Positions 7,843-17,183 of a stretch of DNA of 43,432 nucleotides are shown in pieces. Source of the stretch: Clostridia bacterium (GTDB lineage Bacteria > Bacillota > Clostridia > Christensenellales > Aristaeellaceae); assembly GCA_017460395.1 (NCBI GenBank), contig JAFUBA010000092.1:1-43432 (forward strand), given 5' to 3'. Within the stretch, counting starts at the first letter, position 1. Each line of letters starts with the position of its first letter. The translations under genes were made by a program, and so were the position numbers. Under the pieces are notes generated by a model that saw only the letters and a program-made list of their open reading frames with translations, had not been told where the DNA came from and did not search any database.

Positions 7843-8946
7843 CTATTCATGATGTGGCCACCCCAAATCCAGTTCTGCGAGCAGGGAAAGATCTGGCAGC
7901 GATGCGAATACGTCATTCACCATGGCACATTTTACAGAATCAGTGTTACGCTTCAGAACATCGGATGCGGACATCGCACAGATGCGAAAGTCGCCATCTT
8001 CCGGTTCTCTTCGGAGAAAAACAAAGCTGTGTTTGGGCAGATTGAGATCCAGCATATCCGTGTTGTGTGTGGTAAAGATCAGCTGCTCGTTATTCTGAAC
8101 GCGTTCCATCATCAGGGTGAACAGCATCTTTTCAACGTCGCTCTGGACGCCTGCGAAACGCTCGTCACAAAAGTAGAAGCTGATGTCATCTCCCATCATG
8201 GAGGCCAGGAACAGGGCGGCATCAATGCCCTGCGCGGTTCCGCCTGAGAGCAGCTCCCGGTGCAGGATTTTGCCTTCTTGTATGATGATGTCCTGATTCC
8301 TGCGGTGGATGAGGAAAGTGTTATGTGTGTGCTCCGGGGTGGAAATATCCCTGAGTGATGGATCCAGTGTGCCGATGACCGCACGAAGCGTCTTCAGAAC
8401 AATTTCCGGATCTGCTTCGGCCAATTTGGGCGAGGGATCTGTCCATGGACATGCGAAGCGGGCATGGATTTCGCCGACTGACTGCCTGAGATACTGCGGA
8501 TCCTTCTCCAATTCGGAGGTGCGGTCCAGGAAGTTCTGGATGCACTTTTCGTAAAAATCCGTCTTCCCGATTTCTGTGGATCGATAGGCGATGTCCACCC
8601 GATCTGCTGCCCTGCAGATTGTGCCCGAGAGGCGGTGCAGTGTGAAGCCACCGTTCACGAAATCGATCTCAAAGGAGGCCTGATCCTTCATTGCCATCTC
8701 CAGGAGCGGCGCAGGATCGCCCGTGTTTATGTAGGTGAAGATCTTCTGCAGAGCCAGGCCCAGAGTGGTTTTTCCGGTGGCATTGGCGCCCATCAGGATG
8801 ATGGCTTTCTTATAGCGAAAGCGTTCTCTTCCTTCAAGGTGCTCGTCCTCAATGATGGAATGAACCACTCTCTTGGGATACGTAAAGTTGATGTCAAAAT
8901 GAGCAAATTCATAGACTCCATCCAATTTCAGATCCAGAACCACCAT
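7843..8946 (-). CDS. AAA/ABC-type ATPase (AAA_15/AAA_21-like, SMC-related)
   Basis: 367 residues. Start at 8946 with an AGGTGATC site. Walker A is GANATGKTT near residue 54. An ABC signature-like LLSGGTAQG, Walker B FYFCDERFAG, and a switch histidine in IFTTHNTDML follow in the order of SMC/OLD-like ATPases. A long insert (~residues 75-215) separates Walker A from the signature. Proteins of this type are frequent as sensor subunits of anti-phage systems (for example AriA of PARIS or PtuA of Septu) but also occur alone. No toxin or nuclease gene adjoins it, and no nuclease domain is visible at its C-terminus. It stands alone in a ~1.3-kb cassette between two copies of a repeat. Function unknown; an antiviral role is only inferred. 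Confidence 0.85.
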   Translation of the reverse strand: MVVLDLKLDGVYEFAHFDINFTYPKRVVHSIIEDEHLEGRERFRYKKAIILMGANATGKTTLGLALQKIFTYINTGDPAPLLEMAMKDQASFEIDFVNGGFTLHRLSGTICRAADRVDIAYRSTEIGKTDFYEKCIQNFLDRTSELEKDPQYLRQSVGEIHARFACPWTDPSPKLAEADPEIVLKTLRAVIGTLDPSLRDISTPEHTHNTFLIHRRNQDIIIQEGKILHRELLSGGTAQGIDAALFLASMMGDDISFYFCDERFAGVQSDVEKMLFTLMMERVQNNEQLIFTTHNTDMLDLNLPKHSFVFLRREPEDGDFRICAMSASDVLKRNTDSVKCAMVNDVFASLPDLSLLAELDLGWPHHE

Positions 8947-9441
8947 ATATGATCACCTGCGCGATAATTTCGCAATATGCGAAGAAATCATAAACCGACA
9001 AATGTGAAAGGTCAATAACCTTGAATCATTATGCTACTATGTTTCTATGTGAACAGTTGTCAGGCCAAGGTAACGGGACAAAGAGTAAGAGGAGATCACC
9101 AGGAAGAAGTAACACCGCAGGGGATGGCTGTATTCTGCCAGCCTCTGCGGTGTTTTCTGATGCTTTCGAGGAGCTTCAGACGCATGGACGAGCTGACACA
9201 GGAGGAACAGGCATACTGCAGCGAGGGAAAGTGCATAAACATGGCGCAGATCCCGCCGTCCATCGCGCTCTGCGCAGATCATCTGGCACTACACCTTTCG
9301 CAGAGACGGGCCAAAGGATGAGGAGCCGTCCTGAGGGAAATGCGTGTATCTGCGCGAAGAGCCCCGGGACTGGGTGAAGCTTCACTCTGTGTTTTCTCTC
9401 TGCATTTTTTCCTTCTTTTGGTAAAAAAGCTGCCAGAACAT
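8947..9441. other. Intergenic region with second repeat copy; no gene seen
   Basis: The stretch holds the divergent upstream region of the AAA ATPase, repeat copy 2 (9065-9185) and about 250 bp without a supportable gene. Short open frames here run through the repeat hairpin and have no ribosome binding site. Confidence 0.6.
9065..9185. repeat. Copy 2 of ~115-bp terminator-bearing repeat
   Basis: Direct-repeat partner of 7658-7775, including the hairpin ACACCGCAG...CTGCGGTGT followed by TTTCTG (9112-9155). It is not downstream of any plus-strand gene, so the hairpin has no obvious target here and the copy looks like a duplication scar. Confidence 0.75.
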
Positions 9442-9470
9442 ACCGTTCGTACCAGATAGCTGCAGTTCGT
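9442..9470 (+). promoter_or_regulatory. Candidate LytTR-regulator binding site (direct repeat)
   Basis: ACCGTTCGT (9442-9450) and GCAGTTCGT (9462-9470) are direct repeats; the similarity extends to GTTCGTACC in both. The first fits the published LytTR half-site [TA][AC][CA]GTTN[AG][TG] at all nine positions, and the second fits at eight. The period is 20 bp (11-bp spacer), one short of the usual 21-22. The site ends 10 bp before the predicted -35 box of the GH3 gene, the expected place for an activator. Confidence 0.6.
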
Positions 9471-9479
9471 ACCGAAAAT

Positions 9480-9509
9480 ATGACCCTTCCTGTGGACGCA
9501 TGGTATAGT
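9480..9509 (+). promoter_or_regulatory. Predicted promoter of the first glycan cluster
   Basis: ATGACC (9480-9485), an 18-bp spacer and TATAGT (9504-9509). The -35 box is weak (4 of 6), as usual for activator-dependent promoters. The GH3 start is 97 bp downstream. Confidence 0.5.
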
Positions 9510-9606
9510 GCAGCTACCAAAGCTGAACCGGAGTCTGTGAGGGAGAGGAGAAATCCTGACAGAACCGGCGCAGAAGGCGGAAAACAATAAGCAAAGGAGA
9601 GTCAAG

Positions 9607-12600
9607 ATGAAACTCAAGCAAATCCTGAGTACTGTTCTGGCACTGAGCATGACACTGGGCATGCTGCTACCGAACCTGGGCGTGGCCGAGAGTGCCCCCG
9701 GGATCTTCTACAACGACTATGAGAGCGAAGCGGCCAACCGTGAGGCTTCCCGCGAGCTGTACGCCATCATTGCCTCAGAGGGCAATGTTCTGCTGAAGAA
9801 TCAGAATCATGCGCTGCCTTTGGGGGAGAGCTCGCTGGGCATCAGCCTGTTCGGACTGCGCTCTGAGCTGACCTATTTCTCCGGTGCCGGCTCTGCGGGC
9901 GGCGACAACACGGATCCCACCAACGTTTCCCTGCGTGAAGCGCTGGAAAGCGAAGGATATCGCGTGAATCCCACCCTGCACACCTTTATCGCCACCGAGT
10001 CCCGCAAGGGCACCTACATCTCCGAGGGTGGTGGCATGTTCGATGGTGGTTCCTTCACTTACAAGAATGCAGGTGAAGACAACCTGGCGCTGGAGATCCC
10101 GGTGGCGGATTATCCGGAAAACATCGCCGAGAGCTACAAAAACTACAGTGATGTCGCCATCCTGGTGTTCGGACGTCAGGGCTCCGAGGGCGCTGACAGC
10201 TATCGTGGCACGCAGGATACTGTCGATGAAAACGGCCAGGTGGTTGAGGGCAAGAAGCACTACCTTGAGCTGACCGATGACGAGGAAGCCCTGGTGGAGT
10301 ATGTAAAGGCCCAGAGCTTCGGCAAGATCATTGTGCTGATCAACACAGGTGTTCCGATGGAAATGGAAAACCTGGAGAAAGATGAAGCCATCGATGCGAT
10401 CGTCTGGATCGGCATGCCCGGTGCCGTCGGTCTCACCGGCACGGCCGGCATCCTCAGCGGCAACGTGAATCCCTCCGGCAAGACCGTGGATATCTGGGCT
10501 GCAGATTTCAAGAAGGATCCGACCTATGTGAATTTCAACGACAACGAGCAGACCACCGGCATCTATCTGTATGCCAACACCTATGCCTACGGCGAGTTTG
10601 ACGAGACGGTCGACTACAAGGTCGGAGACATCGTGGGCCGCACTGAGACCACCGAGGACTTCCGCGGCGTGGTTGTGACCACCAACTACTATGAGTTCAC
10701 CAGCGATCATCCCGCCGGTGAATGGAAGAAGGCAGACGTCACCCGCTACACCCCCGTACAGGTTTCCAGCGTGGAGTACGAGGAAGGCATCTACGTCGGC
10801 TATCGCTACTATGAGACCCGCGCTGCGGAATACACGGCCAATCCCGACTGGTACGCCGAGAACGTCGTGTATCCCTTCGGCTATGGCCTTTCCTACACCA
10901 GCTTTGACTGGGAGCTGGTCAACACCGAGGCAACCGGCACCATCGAAGCGGGCGATCAGATCACTCTGACGGTCAGGGTCACCAACACCGGTGACACGGC
11001 CGGCAAGGATGTCATCGAGGTCTATGCCAAGGCTCCCTACACTGCGGGCGGCATTGAAAAGGCCTATGTGACCCTCGTCGACTATGTGAAGACCGACCTT
11101 CTGGCAAGCGGCGAGAGCGCCGAATACACCCTTTCCTTCGACGTCAAGGAGCTTGCTTCCTTCGACGACAGGGATGCCAACGGAAACGGCTTTGCCGGCT
11201 ATGAGATTGAAGCGGGCGACTATGAGATCCTGCTGCAGTCCGACTCCCACACCGTCAAGGAAAACTGTGTCATCACACGCACTGTCTCTGACGGCATCTG
11301 CTATGACGGCACAACCGATACCCTGAACTTCAACGGCGCTTCCCGTCTCAATGCGGAAGCCATCTTCTCCCAGGATGACAAGTACAACAGCGCCGGCAAC
11401 GGTCTGAAGACCATGTCCCGTGCGGACATGAGCGAGGAAGTCATCGCTTCCTTCCCGACCGCACCTGTCGTGGAAGACCACGCCATCGAGGAAGGCAACT
11501 TCATCTATGATACCGAGAAGGCCCTGGCATGGGAGCCCGCCGGTACCGCGAAGGAAGAAGGAGAAGCCTGGTACAGTTACTATATGGATCTGTATGAGGC
11601 CAACAAGGATGTCTGGACGCAGGCAAGCGCAGGCACCGATGAGATCGCCGAGATCCAGTTCAAGGATATGTTCGGTGTCGCAAGGGACGACGAGAAGTGG
11701 GATGCATTCCTCAATCAGCTGACCTGGGAAGAGCTGAAGAGCGTCATCTGGGGTCAGATGTACAACTCCACCATCATCGAGCGTCTCGGCATGCCCACCA
11801 TTCAGGCTGCTGACGGCCCTGGCAATGTATACAACTGGCACTCCCTGTCCCGCAAGGGCACCTACCTGCCCAACGCCAGCATGGTTTCCTCCACCTGGAA
11901 TGACAGCCTGAGCTATGAGTACGGTATCATGATCGTCAACGAGGCCATGTGGGATGACATCAATCAGTGGTATTCACCCGCGGTCGATATGCATCGCACA
12001 CCTTTCTCTGGACGCAGCTTCGAATACTATTCTGAAGAAAGCCTGCTGGCCGGGCGTATTGCCGGCAACATCATCAAGGGCACCCAGGAGAAGGGCCTGA
12101 TCTGCACACTCAAGCACTTCGGTGCCAACGAGCAGGAATTCAACCGCTCTGGCCTGGCCACCTTTGCCACCGAGCAGACCCTGCGCGAGGTGTACTTCAA
12201 GGCCTATGACGTAGCCATCCAGATTGGCAATCCCTACTCTCTCATGACCGCCATGAACCGTATCGGCATGATCGGCTGCGACAACAACTTCCAGCTCATC
12301 ACGACCCTGCTTCGCGGCGAATGGGGCTTTGACGGATACACCATGTCCGATATGGGCTCCAGCTCCTACGGCACATCCACTTCCAACACCGACATGTATC
12401 CCCGTGCCGGCCTGGACAATCCGCTGAGCATGAGCATCGGCATTGTGGCTCATGGTGACTGGAATGAGGAAAGCAAGACCGTCATCACCAACGGCGAAGA
12501 GAACATCATCACCTGGGCAGCTGTCCGCAACAGCGCCAAGAGCCAGATCTATGCGCTGACCAAGTCCTCCCTGATGGACAACTTCGTGGACATCTCCGAC

Positions 12601-13170
12601 TTTGCCGGCACCACGGTGGAGACCGCTGTCGGCCAGACAGTGAACACCAGCATCGCGATTCCCGCGGACGTGAATACCGGCGCTGCCACCCTCGTATATG
12701 AGCTGGTCACAGGCAACCTGCCCGAGGGCGTGAGCCTCAACCCGCTCACCGGTGCGCTGACCGGAACGCCGACCGCCGCCGGCACCTATCCCGTACAGAT
12801 CGCGGCTGTGGCAGACCACTATGTCCGCAACACCCAGGTCTTCGTGATCAACGTGGACAATGGCATTCTGTCCATTGCCGGCGAAGGCGAGGATGCGCTC
12901 AGGGCCGCACAGGGCGAGAGCTACAATGGCTGCGTGAGCGTGGCAGGCTATACCGAGATCTTCTCCCAGATGCACCGTCTCACCGCAGGCAGCCTGCCTG
13001 AGGGCCTGACGCTGGATCCCTTCACCGGAGTCATTTCCGGTACGCCGGAGCGTGCAGGTGTGTACACCTTCACCGTGATCACCGATCTGACCGCGATGGC
13101 CAGGGACGGCTTTGTGGAAGCTCCGCTGTCCTTTGAATACACCGGAACCTATACCATCACTGTCGAGTAA
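9607..13170 (+). CDS. Secreted GH3 beta-glycosidase with two Ig-like domains (domain-swapped)
   Basis: 1187 residues; start at 9607 after AAAGGAG. Residues ~1-28 are a Sec signal peptide (LALSMTLGMLLPNLGVAESA). The GH3 parts are in reversed order: first the alpha/beta-sandwich domain (ASEGNVLLKNQNHALPLGES), then the fibronectin-like domain (VYPFGYGLSYTSFDWEL, VRVTNTGDTAGKDVIEVYAK), then the TIM barrel. The barrel holds the substrate motif KHFGANEQEFNR (K836-H837) and the nucleophile Asp915 in YTMSDMG. The C-terminal ~190 residues contain two putative-Ig (He_PIG) repeats (GNLPEGVSLNPLTGALTGTP, GSLPEGLTLDPFTGVISGTP). No anchor is visible, so the enzyme is probably released or held by its Ig domains. 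It likely removes beta-glucosyl, xylosyl or similar end groups; the exact substrate is not readable. It leads the cluster. Confidence 0.92.
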   Translation: MKLKQILSTVLALSMTLGMLLPNLGVAESAPGIFYNDYESEAANREASRELYAIIASEGNVLLKNQNHALPLGESSLGISLFGLRSELTYFSGAGSAGGDNTDPTNVSLREALESEGYRVNPTLHTFIATESRKGTYISEGGGMFDGGSFTYKNAGEDNLALEIPVADYPENIAESYKNYSDVAILVFGRQGSEGADSYRGTQDTVDENGQVVEGKKHYLELTDDEEALVEYVKAQSFGKIIVLINTGVPMEMENLEKDEAIDAIVWIGMPGAVGLTGTAGILSGNVNPSGKTVDIWAADFKKDPTYVNFNDNEQTTGIYLYANTYAYGEFDETVDYKVGDIVGRTETTEDFRGVVVTTNYYEFTSDHPAGEWKKADVTRYTPVQVSSVEYEEGIYVGYRYYETRAAEYTANPDWYAENVVYPFGYGLSYTSFDWELVNTEATGTIEAGDQITLTVRVTNTGDTAGKDVIEVYAKAPYTAGGIEKAYVTLVDYVKTDLLASGESAEYTLSFDVKELASFDDRDANGNGFAGYEIEAGDYEILLQSDSHTVKENCVITRTVSDGICYDGTTDTLNFNGASRLNAEAIFSQDDKYNSAGNGLKTMSRADMSEEVIASFPTAPVVEDHAIEEGNFIYDTEKALAWEPAGTAKEEGEAWYSYYMDLYEANKDVWTQASAGTDEIAEIQFKDMFGVARDDEKWDAFLNQLTWEELKSVIWGQMYNSTIIERLGMPTIQAADGPGNVYNWHSLSRKGTYLPNASMVSSTWNDSLSYEYGIMIVNEAMWDDINQWYSPAVDMHRTPFSGRSFEYYSEESLLAGRIAGNIIKGTQEKGLICTLKHFGANEQEFNRSGLATFATEQTLREVYFKAYDVAIQIGNPYSLMTAMNRIGMIGCDNNFQLITTLLRGEWGFDGYTMSDMGSSSYGTSTSNTDMYPRAGLDNPLSMSIGIVAHGDWNEESKTVITNGEENIITWAAVRNSAKSQIYALTKSSLMDNFVDISDFAGTTVETAVGQTVNTSIAIPADVNTGAATLVYELVTGNLPEGVSLNPLTGALTGTPTAAGTYPVQIAAVADHYVRNTQVFVINVDNGILSIAGEGEDALRAAQGESYNGCVSVAGYTEIFSQMHRLTAGSLPEGLTLDPFTGVISGTPERAGVYTFTVITDLTAMARDGFVEAPLSFEYTGTYTITVE

Positions 13171-13180
13171 TATCACCCGG

Positions 13181-13215
13181 GAGGGAGGGACATTCCCTCT
13201 CTCCCGTCTTGTTGA
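13181..13215 (+). terminator. Weak terminator/attenuator hairpin between GH3 and CBM-like genes
   Basis: GGGAGGGAGGGA and TCCCTCTCTCCC form a 12-nt stem with one G-T wobble or mismatch and a CAT loop. The T tract is poor (GTCTTGTTG), so read-through into the rest of the cluster is expected. Confidence 0.55.
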
Positions 13216-13284
13216 TTCAGCCACGGAAATCCACCCGGAAGCATCCAATATAACTCAAAGCAGAAGCGGAATGAGGAGGAAAAC

Positions 13285-13911
13285 ATGATGAAAAAGACCT
13301 TTTCCATGGTCCTGGTATTTGCCATCCTGGCGGTCATGGCCGTCGGTGTCGTCCCTGCCTGTGCACAGGCGGAGGAAAACGTATTCCAGTTTGAAGCCGA
13401 GAACACCTATGTCAACGAGATTGTTGGCGGTAACTTCTCTTCCAACCCCACGGGCCGCAACTGCGTGGTCAAGGATGACCGCGACATGGGCGCAAGCAAC
13501 GGCTACTATGTCGGCTCCCTGTGCAATAACGGTGCAACGGTAGAGTTTGAGCTGTATACCACAGAGGATATTGAAGGCGCAACGCTCATCGTGAGCCTGT
13601 CCTCCAACACCGTCGACTTTGTGCTGGATTCCAGCGCGACGGCTGACCAGTACTACGTGATCGCCGTCAACGGCGAGCCCCTGGACTACGGTACCATTCC
13701 AGTGTCCGCCTACGGCGAGTTCACCGAATTTGCCATTGAGGGCATCACCCTGAAGGCCGATGTGGAATACAACTCCATCATGTTCTATACAGCCAACTCC
13801 TACAGCCCCACCTCCGGTATCTTCGCGGCGGCACCGGCCATCGACTACATTCAGATTGTCACCGATTCTGACGCCGAGGTCACCATGGAGCTCTACGAGG
13901 GCAACTACTGA
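13285..13911 (+). CDS. Secreted carbohydrate-binding-module-like protein (CBM6/35-type fold)
   Basis: 208 residues; start at 13285 after GAGGAGGAAAAC. A Sec signal peptide (MMKKTFSMVLVFAILAVMAV, ending near CAQAEEN) precedes one beta-sandwich domain. The domain opens with FQFEAENTYVNEI and continues with NGYYVGSLCNNGATVEFELY. It ends with AIDYIQIVTDSD, the pattern of CBM6/CBM35-type modules, where EAE and the closing IDYI strand are typical. No catalytic domain is attached. It lies between two GH3 genes and was probably co-transcribed with them, so it likely binds the same glycan outside the cell. Assignment is by strand pattern only, and ligand residues cannot be named. Confidence 0.75.
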   Translation: MMKKTFSMVLVFAILAVMAVGVVPACAQAEENVFQFEAENTYVNEIVGGNFSSNPTGRNCVVKDDRDMGASNGYYVGSLCNNGATVEFELYTTEDIEGATLIVSLSSNTVDFVLDSSATADQYYVIAVNGEPLDYGTIPVSAYGEFTEFAIEGITLKADVEYNSIMFYTANSYSPTSGIFAAAPAIDYIQIVTDSDAEVTMELYEGNY

Positions 13912-13965
13912 TATCACATCCATCCTGTACACGAGCGATAGTGCAGCAGAAGGCGAGATGAAACA

Positions 13966-16900
13966 GTGAGCAAGAAGAAAACCAAGCGCCGTCTCAGCCG
14001 CAAGGTCAAGGTGTGGCTGATTGTCGGCGGAATTCTGGTGGCAGTGATGGCGATTGCCACCATTGTCATGACGCAGGTGCCATTTATCCGTGGCCTGGTT
14101 GATCAGGTGTTCGGCGGCGCTGCCAACAGCGTGGAATACGGCAGCGGCACTTCCTCCGAGGACTTTGCCTACTTTGCGACGGACAAGGCGGACAAGGATG
14201 CCTCCCTGGCAGCCTCCAACGCACTGGTGGAGGAGATCTGTGAGGAGGGCACCATCCTTCTGAAAAATGACGGCGCGACGCTGCCACTTTTCACCCCGCT
14301 CTCCGAGAACGGGGAAAAGAGCGAGAGCCGCCCCAGGGTCAGTATCTTTGGAAAGAACAGCGTGAACCTGGTGCTGGGCGGCTCAGGCTCCTCCAGCACG
14401 GACCACTCCCGCGCAAAGACCATCTATGACAGCCTCACAGAGGCCGGCTACGACTGCAACCCCGTCCTCAAGGAGTTCTATGAGAATTCCTCCAAGTCCG
14501 GCAAGGGCCGCAACGGGGAGGCCAGCATTGAGGCAGAGGCCAACTTCGGTGTGATAACGGGTGAGACACCCTACGATAAATACACGTCCGATGTCGTGGA
14601 AAGCTACAGCGACTACAGCGACATGGCGCTCATCGTGATCTCCCGCACCAGCGGCGAGGGCAATGATATGCCCCGGACCATGCGCACAGGTGCCGACGAG
14701 GGCAGCAGTGCGGTGGACGGTGCATTCTCCAAGGACGATCACTACCTGGAGCTGGACAAAAACGAGCAGGAGCTGATCCGCCAGGTCTGCGATGCAGGCT
14801 TCGAGCGCGTCGTGCTCATTCTCAATACCAGCACCTCCATGGAGCTCGGCTTCCTGGACGGGATCGACGACAGAGACAGCACATCCATTCTCGCAGGTTA
14901 TGATACGGCCATCGGGGCCGCGCTTGTCATCGGGTTCCCCGGCGACAACGGGATCATGGCACTGGGCCGCATTCTCAACGGCAATGTGAACCCCTCCGGC
15001 AGAACCGTGGACCTGTATGCCCGCGACTTTACCGAGGATCCTACCTACTACAATTTCGGTCACAACAATTCCGACAAGGGCAACCAGTACCTCATCGAGG
15101 GCAAGCGCGAGGGCCGCAACGGCTCAGGTGAATACTTCGTGGAGTACGAGGAAGGCATCTACTACGGCTATCGATATTATGAGACCCGTGCCGCCGAGCT
15201 GGAAAAGGCCAGCGAGGGCAAGGGTGAAGCCTGGTACACCGACCATGTGGTCTATCCCTTCGGATACGGTCTGTCCTATACGGATTTCTCCTGGCAGGTC
15301 ATACCTTCCCTGCTCCCGGGGGAGATTCAAGAGGACGGCACGCTCACCTTCCAGGTGACCGTGACCAATGAGGGCACGGTTGCAGGCAAGGATGTGGTGG
15401 AGGTATACTACACCGCACCATACTATGCAGGCCAGATCGAGAAAGCCCACCGCGTGCTGGCAGGCTTTGCCAAGACAGGGCTCATTGCCCCCGGCGAGAG
15501 CGATACAGTGAGCGTCAGCTTCCCTGTACGTGACATGGCAAGCTATGACGCCTTTGACGATAACGACAACGGCTTTATGGGATATGAGATGGATGCAGGC
15601 ACCTACACGGTCAGCGTGGCCCGCCACTCCCATGATACCGTCGCGGCCTTCGACTACGAGGTGACAGAGGGCATCCAGTATCCGGTGAATGCGCTCGGAA
15701 ACAGCGTGGTCAACCGCTTTGACGATGTGAGCCGGCATTTCCTGACAGAAGACGGCACAAAGACCACCCTCACGCGCGCGGACTTTGGCACAGATGAGAT
15801 CCTGTCCTTCCCGACCACGCCCACCAAGGAGGAGCGGACGGTCTCCCAGGACTTCATCAACACCATCACGCACCTGTACAGTACGTCGGATCCATCGGAT
15901 CCCTGGTATGTCTCCGGTGCCGTTCCCGCCTCAGGCGTCACGCTCACAGATCCGATTCTCTTCCATGAGATGCGCCTGATCCCCTACGGAGATGAGGTGA
16001 TCACCTCCGAGCAGAGCGAGCGCTTTGCAGGACGCACGGGCGATGAAGTCTGGCAGGAATTTGTCAGCCAGCTCACGCTCGATGAGATCCGGACCTTCGT
16101 GGGCACCTCCAGCTACAGCACGCCGGCCCTGACCAGCATCCAGAAGCCTGGCACGATCGATTCCGACGGACCGCTGGGCTGGGTGAACTTCATGGCCTAT
16201 GCCAACAACACGATCTCCAGTGTCTGCTCCTATGCCTCCGAGCCCGTGCTCGCAGCCACCTACAATGTGGAGCTTGCGCGGCGCATGGGCGAGGCGGTCG
16301 GCGACGAAGCACTGGTGGGCTATACGACATCCGAGGGCGTACACCAGCCCTACTCCGGATGGTTTGCCCCGGGCGTGAATATCCACCGCAGTCCCTTTGG
16401 CGGACGCAACTTCGAGTACTATTCCGAGGATCCGCATCTCCTGGGCAAGATGGCCGCGCAGGTCATCCAGGGCGCAAAGAGCAAGGGTGTCTATACCCAG
16501 CTCAAGCACTTTGCCGCCAACGATCAGGAGACCAACCGCAGCGGTGTATGCACGTGGGTGGATGAACAGACCTTCCGCGAGGTGTATTTAAGACCCTTTG
16601 AGATTGCCATCACCGAGGGCGGTTCTCTGGGCCTCATGTCCTCCTTCAACCGCATCGGCAGCGTGTGGACCGGCGGAAGCTATGCACTGCTCACAGAGGT
16701 GCTGCGCGGCGAGTGGGATTTCCGCGGCATGGTGATCTCAGACTATAACACCGGTCCTGTCTACATGAACTCCAACCAGATGATCCTGGCAGGCGGTGAT
16801 GTCAACCTGGCGACAGGCGTCTTCCCGGATATCACCGACGCGGATGCCAGCCTTGTGACGGCGCTGCAGCGCTCGGCCAAGAACTTCCTGTATACACAGG

Positions 16901-17061
16901 CCAACTCCAACATCATGAACGGTCTGGGTGACGGTGCGAAGGTCAGCGTGCGGAGCTCGGCATGGATCAATGTGCTCATCATTGTGGATGTCGCAGTGGC
17001 AGTTCTCGTGATTCTGTGGGGCTGCCTGGTGCTGCGCAGGCCCAAGAAAGGGCGCAGATAA
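13966..17061 (+). CDS. GH3 beta-glycosidase anchored by N- and C-terminal membrane helices
   Basis: 1031 residues. It starts at GTG 13966 after AAGGCGAG; an ATG at 13958 gives only a three-codon ORF ending over this start. A basic N-terminus (SKKKTKRRLSRKVK) is followed by a membrane helix (~residues 15-36). A second helix near the C-terminus (VLIIVDVAVAVLVILWGCLV) is followed by RRPKKGRR. Both ends should face the cytoplasm with the enzyme outside. The GH3 order is reversed as in the first enzyme: sandwich (EEGTILLKNDGATLPLF), fibronectin-like domain (VYPFGYGLSYTDFSW), then barrel. The barrel holds KHFAANDQETNR (K847) and nucleophile Asp926 in MVISDYN. The exact sugar is unknown. It is probably a membrane-bound exo-glycosidase feeding short sugars to transporters. 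Confidence 0.92.
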   Translation: MSKKKTKRRLSRKVKVWLIVGGILVAVMAIATIVMTQVPFIRGLVDQVFGGAANSVEYGSGTSSEDFAYFATDKADKDASLAASNALVEEICEEGTILLKNDGATLPLFTPLSENGEKSESRPRVSIFGKNSVNLVLGGSGSSSTDHSRAKTIYDSLTEAGYDCNPVLKEFYENSSKSGKGRNGEASIEAEANFGVITGETPYDKYTSDVVESYSDYSDMALIVISRTSGEGNDMPRTMRTGADEGSSAVDGAFSKDDHYLELDKNEQELIRQVCDAGFERVVLILNTSTSMELGFLDGIDDRDSTSILAGYDTAIGAALVIGFPGDNGIMALGRILNGNVNPSGRTVDLYARDFTEDPTYYNFGHNNSDKGNQYLIEGKREGRNGSGEYFVEYEEGIYYGYRYYETRAAELEKASEGKGEAWYTDHVVYPFGYGLSYTDFSWQVIPSLLPGEIQEDGTLTFQVTVTNEGTVAGKDVVEVYYTAPYYAGQIEKAHRVLAGFAKTGLIAPGESDTVSVSFPVRDMASYDAFDDNDNGFMGYEMDAGTYTVSVARHSHDTVAAFDYEVTEGIQYPVNALGNSVVNRFDDVSRHFLTEDGTKTTLTRADFGTDEILSFPTTPTKEERTVSQDFINTITHLYSTSDPSDPWYVSGAVPASGVTLTDPILFHEMRLIPYGDEVITSEQSERFAGRTGDEVWQEFVSQLTLDEIRTFVGTSSYSTPALTSIQKPGTIDSDGPLGWVNFMAYANNTISSVCSYASEPVLAATYNVELARRMGEAVGDEALVGYTTSEGVHQPYSGWFAPGVNIHRSPFGGRNFEYYSEDPHLLGKMAAQVIQGAKSKGVYTQLKHFAANDQETNRSGVCTWVDEQTFREVYLRPFEIAITEGGSLGLMSSFNRIGSVWTGGSYALLTEVLRGEWDFRGMVISDYNTGPVYMNSNQMILAGGDVNLATGVFPDITDADASLVTALQRSAKNFLYTQANSNIMNGLGDGAKVSVRSSAWINVLIIVDVAVAVLVILWGCLVLRRPKKGRR

Positions 17062-17080
17062 CACCTGGTGAATGTACCCG

Positions 17081-17120
17081 GGAATACCCTTTCCGCACAG
17101 GGAAGGGTATTCCTGCTTTA
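17081..17120 (+). terminator. Rho-independent terminator/attenuator after second GH3
   Basis: GGAATACCCTTTCC and GGGAAGGGTATTCC pair over 13-14 bp with a 5-nt loop, then TGCTTT. It separates the GH3 genes from the GH43 and two-component genes and may lower their expression. Confidence 0.75.
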
Positions 17121-17183
17121 CAGTACGTGTCCCGGAGAGCACGGGACAGCTTCCTGTATGCAGGCAGAAAGGATTTGAGCGAG

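Noticed and set aside
9031-9321. 96-residue frame after the AAA ATPase
   Set aside because: Runs through the repeat hairpin and has no ribosome binding site.
9775-11841. 688-residue minus-strand frame inside the first GH3
   Set aside because: Shadow of the GH3 gene; no start signal and repetitive Val/Gly/Asp composition.
13958-13969. Three-codon ORF ATG AAA CAG TGA before the second GH3
   Set aside because: Too short to be a gene; it overlaps the GTG start and may at most aid ribosome reinitiation.
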